From Siphonodentalium dalli (Eukaryota > Mollusca > Scaphopoda > Gadilida > Siphonodentaliidae), in assembly GCA_032622095.1 (NCBI GenBank), contig CP136061.1:167343107-167407106 (forward strand): a stretch of 64,000 nucleotides of DNA, read 5' to 3'. Of the stretch, positions 60,101-64,000 are shown piece after piece (position 1 is the first letter of the stretch; every line of letters starts with the position of its first letter). The notes beneath the pieces were generated by a model that saw only the letters and a list, made by a program, of their open reading frames with translations, ran no database searches and was not told the origin of the DNA. The position numbers and the translations under genes are program-made.

Positions 60101-63100
60101 TCCGGAGGACCCGCTTCTAGCATATGGGCACAATTTCAATAGGCTACATTTCGACTTTTGGAGCCAGGATCAACCCAAGAATGCTTCTTTCTAAGTGTTA
60201 TGACTCTCATGTACATATATTGTATGGCCCACTGTCGCATATTTGCTGATATAACGCTACAGATCGGGTATAACAAATCCCCGTGTGTTTAAAAGCGGGT
60301 CTTCCGGAGGACCCGCTTCTAGCATATGGGCACAATTTCAATAGGCTATATTTCGACTTTTGGAGCCAGGATCACCCAAGAATGCATCTTTCTAAGTGTT
60401 ATGACTCTCATGTACATATATTGTATGGCCCACTGTCGCATATTTGCCGATATAACGCTACAGATCGGGTATAACAAATCCCCGTGTGTTTAACAGCGGG
60501 TCCTCCGGAGGACCCGCTTCTAGCATATGGGCAAAATTTCAATAGGCTATATTTCGACTTTTGGAGCCAGGATCAACCCAAGAATGTATCTTTCTAAGTG
60601 TTATGACTCTCATGTACATATATTGTATGGCCCACTGTCGCAGAGTTGTCGATATAAGGCACCAAACCGGTATAAGAAATCGCCGTGTGTTTAACAGCGG
60701 GTTCTCTGGAGGACCCGCTTCTAGCATATGGGCACAATTTCCATAAGCTACATTTCGACTTTTCGAGCCAGGATCAACTCAAGAATGCATCTTTCTAAGT
60801 GTTATGGCTCCCATGTACATATATTGTATAAGGTCGACTGTCGCATATTTGCCGATATAACGCTACAGATCGGGTATAACAAATCCCCGTGTGTTTAAAA
60901 GCTGGTCCTCCGGAGGACCCGCTTCTAGCATATGGGCACAATTTCAATAGGCTACATTTCGACTTTTGGAGTCAAGATCAACCCAAGAAAGCATCTTTCT
61001 AAGTGTTATGACTCTCATGTACATATATTGTATGGCCCACTGTCGCAGAGTTGTCGATATAAGGCACCAAACCGGTATAAGAAATCGCCGTGTGTTTAAC
61101 AGCGGGTCCTCCGGAGGACCCGCTTCTAGCATATGGGCACAATTTCAATAGGCTACATTTCGACTTTTGGAGCCAAGATCAACCCAAGAATGCATCTTTC
61201 TAAGTGTTATGACTCTCATGTATATATATTGTATGGCCCACTGTCGCATATTTGCCGATATAACGCTACATATCGGGTATAACAAATCCCCGTGTGTTTA
61301 ACAGCGGGTTCTCCGGAGGACCCGCTTCTAGCATATGGGCAAAATTTCAATAGGCTATATTTCGACTTTTGGAGCCAGGATCAACCCAAGAATGCATCTT
61401 TCTAAGTGGTATGACTCTCATGTACATATATTGTATGGCCCACTGTCGCATATTTGCCGATATAACGCTACAGATCGGGTATAACAAATCCCCGTGTGTT
61501 TAAAAGCTGGTCCTCCGGAGGACCCGCTTCTAGCATATGGGCACAATTTCAATAGGCTACATTTCGACTTTTGGAGCCAGGATCAACCCAAGAATGCTTC
61601 TTTCTAAGTGTTATGACTCTCATGTACATATATTGTATGGCCCACTGTCGCAGAGTTGTCGATATAAGGCACCAAACCGGTATAAGAAATCGCCGTGTGT
61701 TTAACAGCGGGTCCTCCGGAGGACCCGCTTCTAGCATATGGGCACAATTTCAATAGGCTACATTTCGACTTTTGGAGCCAAGATCAACCCGAGAATGCAT
61801 CTTTCTAAGTGTTATGACTCTCATGTATATATATTGTATGGCCCACTGTCGCATATTTGCCGATATAACGCTACATATCGGGTATAACAAATCCCCGTGT
61901 GTTTAACAGCGGGTTCTCCGGAGGACCCGCTTCTAGCATATGGGCAAAATTTCAATAGGCTATATTTCGACTTTTGGAGCCAGGATCAACCCAAGAATGC
62001 ATCTTTCTAAGTGGTATGACTCTCATGTACATATATTGTATGGGCCCACTGTCGCATATTTGCCGATATAACGCTACAGATCGGGTATAACAAATCCCCG
62101 TGTGTTTAAAAGCTGGTCCTCCGGAGGACCCGCTTCTAGCATATGGGCACAATTTCAATAGGCTACATTTCGACTTTTGGAGTCAAGATCAACCCAAGAA
62201 AGCATCTTTCTAAGTGTTATGACTCTCATGTACATATATTGTATGGCCCACTGTCGCAGAGTTGTCGATATAAGGCACCAAACCGGTATAAGAAATCGCC
62301 GTGTGTTTAACAGCGGGTCCTCCGGAGGACCCGCTTCTAGCATATGGGCACAATTTCAATAGGCTACATTTCGACTTTTGGAGCCAAGATCAACCCAAGA
62401 ATGCATCTTTCTAAGTGTTATGACTCTCATGTATATATATTGTATGGCCCACTGTCGCATATTTGCCGATATAACGCTACATATCGGGTATAACAAATCC
62501 CCGTGTGTTTAACAGCGGGTTCTCCGGAGGACCCGCTTCTAGCATATGGGCAAAATTTCAATAGGCTATATTTCGACTTTTGGAGCCAGGATCAACCCAA
62601 GAATGCATCTTTCTAAGTGGTATGACTCTCATGTACATATATTGTATGGCCCACTGTCGCATATTTGCCGATATAACGCTACAGATCGGGTATAACAAAT
62701 CCCCGTGTGTTTAAAAGCTGGTCCTCCGGAGGACCCGCTTCTAGCATATGGGCACAATTTCAATAGGCTACATTTCGACTTTTGGAGCCAGGATCAACCC
62801 AAGAATGCTTCTTTCTAAGTGTTATGACTCTCATGTACATATATTGTATGGCCCACTGTCGCAGAGTTGTCCATATAAGGCACCAAACCGGTATGAGAAA
62901 TCCCCGTGTGTTTAACAGCGGGTCCTCCGGAGGACCCGCTTCTAGCATATGGGCACAATTTCAATAGGCTATATTTCGACTTTTGGAGCCAGGATGAACC
63001 CAATAATGCTTCTTTCTAAGTGTTATGACTCTCATGTACATATATTGTATGGCCCACTGTCGCATATTTGCTGATATAACGCTACAGATCGGGTATAACA

Positions 63101-64000
63101 AATCCCCGTGTGTTTAAAAGCGGGTCCTCCGGAGGACCCGCTTCTAGCATATGGGCACAATTTCAATAGGCTACATTTCGACTTTTGGAGCCAGGATCAA
63201 CCCAAGAATGCATCTTTCTAAGTGTTATGACTCTCATGTATATATATTGTATGGCCCACTGTCGCATATTTGCCGATATAACGCTACAGATCGGGTATAA
63301 CAAATCCCCGTGTGTTTAACAGCGGGTTCTCCAGAGGACCCGCTTCTAGCATATGGGCAAAATTTCAATAGGCTATATTTCGACTTTTGGAGCCAGGATC
63401 AACCCAAGAATGCATCTTTCTAAGTGGTATGACTCTCATGTACATATATTGTATGGCCCACTGTCGCATATTTGCCGATATAACGCTACAGATCGGGTAT
63501 AACAAATCCCCGTGTGTTTAAAAGCTGGTCCTCCGGAGGACCCGCTTCTAGCATATGGGCACAATTTCAATAGGCTACATTTCGACTTTTGGAGCCAGGA
63601 TCAACCCAAGAATGCTTCTTTATAAGTGTTATGACTCTCATGTACATATATTGTATGGCCCACTGTCGCATATTTGCTGATATAACGCTACAGATCGGGT
63701 ATAACAAATCCCCGTGTGTTTAAAAGCGGGTCTTCCGGAGGACCCGCTTCTAGCATATGGGCACAATTTCAATAGGCTATATTTCGACTTTTGGAGCCAG
63801 GATCACCCAAGAATGCATCTTTCTAAGTGTTATGACTCTCATGTACATATATTGTATGGCCCACTGTCGCATATTTGCCGATATAACGCTACAGATCGGG
63901 TATAACAAATCCCCGTGTGTTTAAAAGCGGGTTCTCCGGAGGACCCGCTTCTAGCATATGGGCAAAATTTCAATAGGCTATATTTCGACTTTTGGAGCCA
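60101..64000. repeat. Satellite B block duplicated from about 51626-55525; runs off the window
   Basis: Private variants recur at a constant offset of 8475-8476 bp (42 monomers): AGCGGGTTCTCTGGAGG (52221 and 60696), ATAAGGTCGACTG (52352 and 60827), GGATGAACCCAATAATG (54517 and 62993), GTTCTCCAGAGG (54850 and 63326) and TTCTTTATAAGTG (55140 and 63616). Only a handful of differences are visible by eye, among them an extra G in TGTATGGGCCC (near 62041) and CCCGAGAATG (near 61789). This is a very recent duplication. The array continues beyond 64000. Confidence 0.92.

Noticed and set aside
49845-63905. Dozens of 61-66-codon frames on both strands of satellite B
   Set aside because: They are the same monomer read again and again, always closed within one monomer and overlapping on opposite strands. 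There is no sign of codon-level constraint.
1-64000. CENP-B box in either satellite monomer
   Set aside because: No match to the NTTCGNNNNANNCGGGN pattern on either strand of the consensus monomers.

Overview
This is eukaryotic, repeat-dominated DNA with no host gene that I can support. The organism is most likely a marine invertebrate, probably a mollusc. This rests on repeat vocabulary only: the 'GAGTTATGGCCC' repeats at 47.7-48.1 kb, 'AGGGAGATAACT' at 26.5 kb, the GACAGACAGACA-tailed RTE-like repeats at 33-35 kb, and a CR1/L2-like LINE. There are no operons, ribosome-binding sites or prokaryotic gene organisation.

Layout. (1) Positions 1-22712 are a satellite array (satellite A): about 100 head-to-tail monomers of 204-213 bp, each carrying a long inverted repeat. 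Its last monomer is split by a 1.2-kb non-autonomous hAT-type transposon with an 8-bp target duplication. (2) Positions 22.7-28.4 kb are AT-rich sequence with several non-autonomous elements: a diverged 370-bp repeat pair, a TTAA-flanked MITE and a 29-bp-arm inverted-repeat element. (3) Positions 28.4-32.0 kb hold a nearly complete minus-strand LINE with a hydrophobic N-terminal region, a 2A-like motif, an endonuclease and a reverse transcriptase, broken by one frameshift. (4) Positions 32.3-35.8 kb hold a nested tandem array of four RTE-like/SINE-like units, each made of about 123-bp subrepeats with a palindromic GCGCATGCGC site, between two diverged copies of another repeat. (5) Positions 36.9-38.3 kb are a strand-skewed A+C-rich stretch of unknown nature. 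(6) Positions 39.5-40.9 kb are a TIR element with TA target duplications that encloses a 62-bp minisatellite. (7) Positions 41.2-42.3 kb are a degraded protein-coding relic, probably from a mobile element. (8) Positions 42.7-49.5 kb hold further tandem and inverted repeats, including a nuclear-receptor-half-site array and a 75-bp-arm near-perfect palindrome. (9) Positions 49.5-64.0 kb are a second, unrelated satellite (satellite B), about 202 bp per monomer, built around a 24-bp palindrome and continuing past the window edge.

How the parts relate. The window reads as a satellite-rich (heterochromatin-like) locus that has acted as a sink for transposons. Both satellites have a monomer near 200 bp, an inverted repeat in every monomer, and clear traces of block duplication by whole numbers of monomers. 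Most open reading frames in the window are chance products of repeats. The only convincing coding sequence is the LINE and the 41-kb relic.
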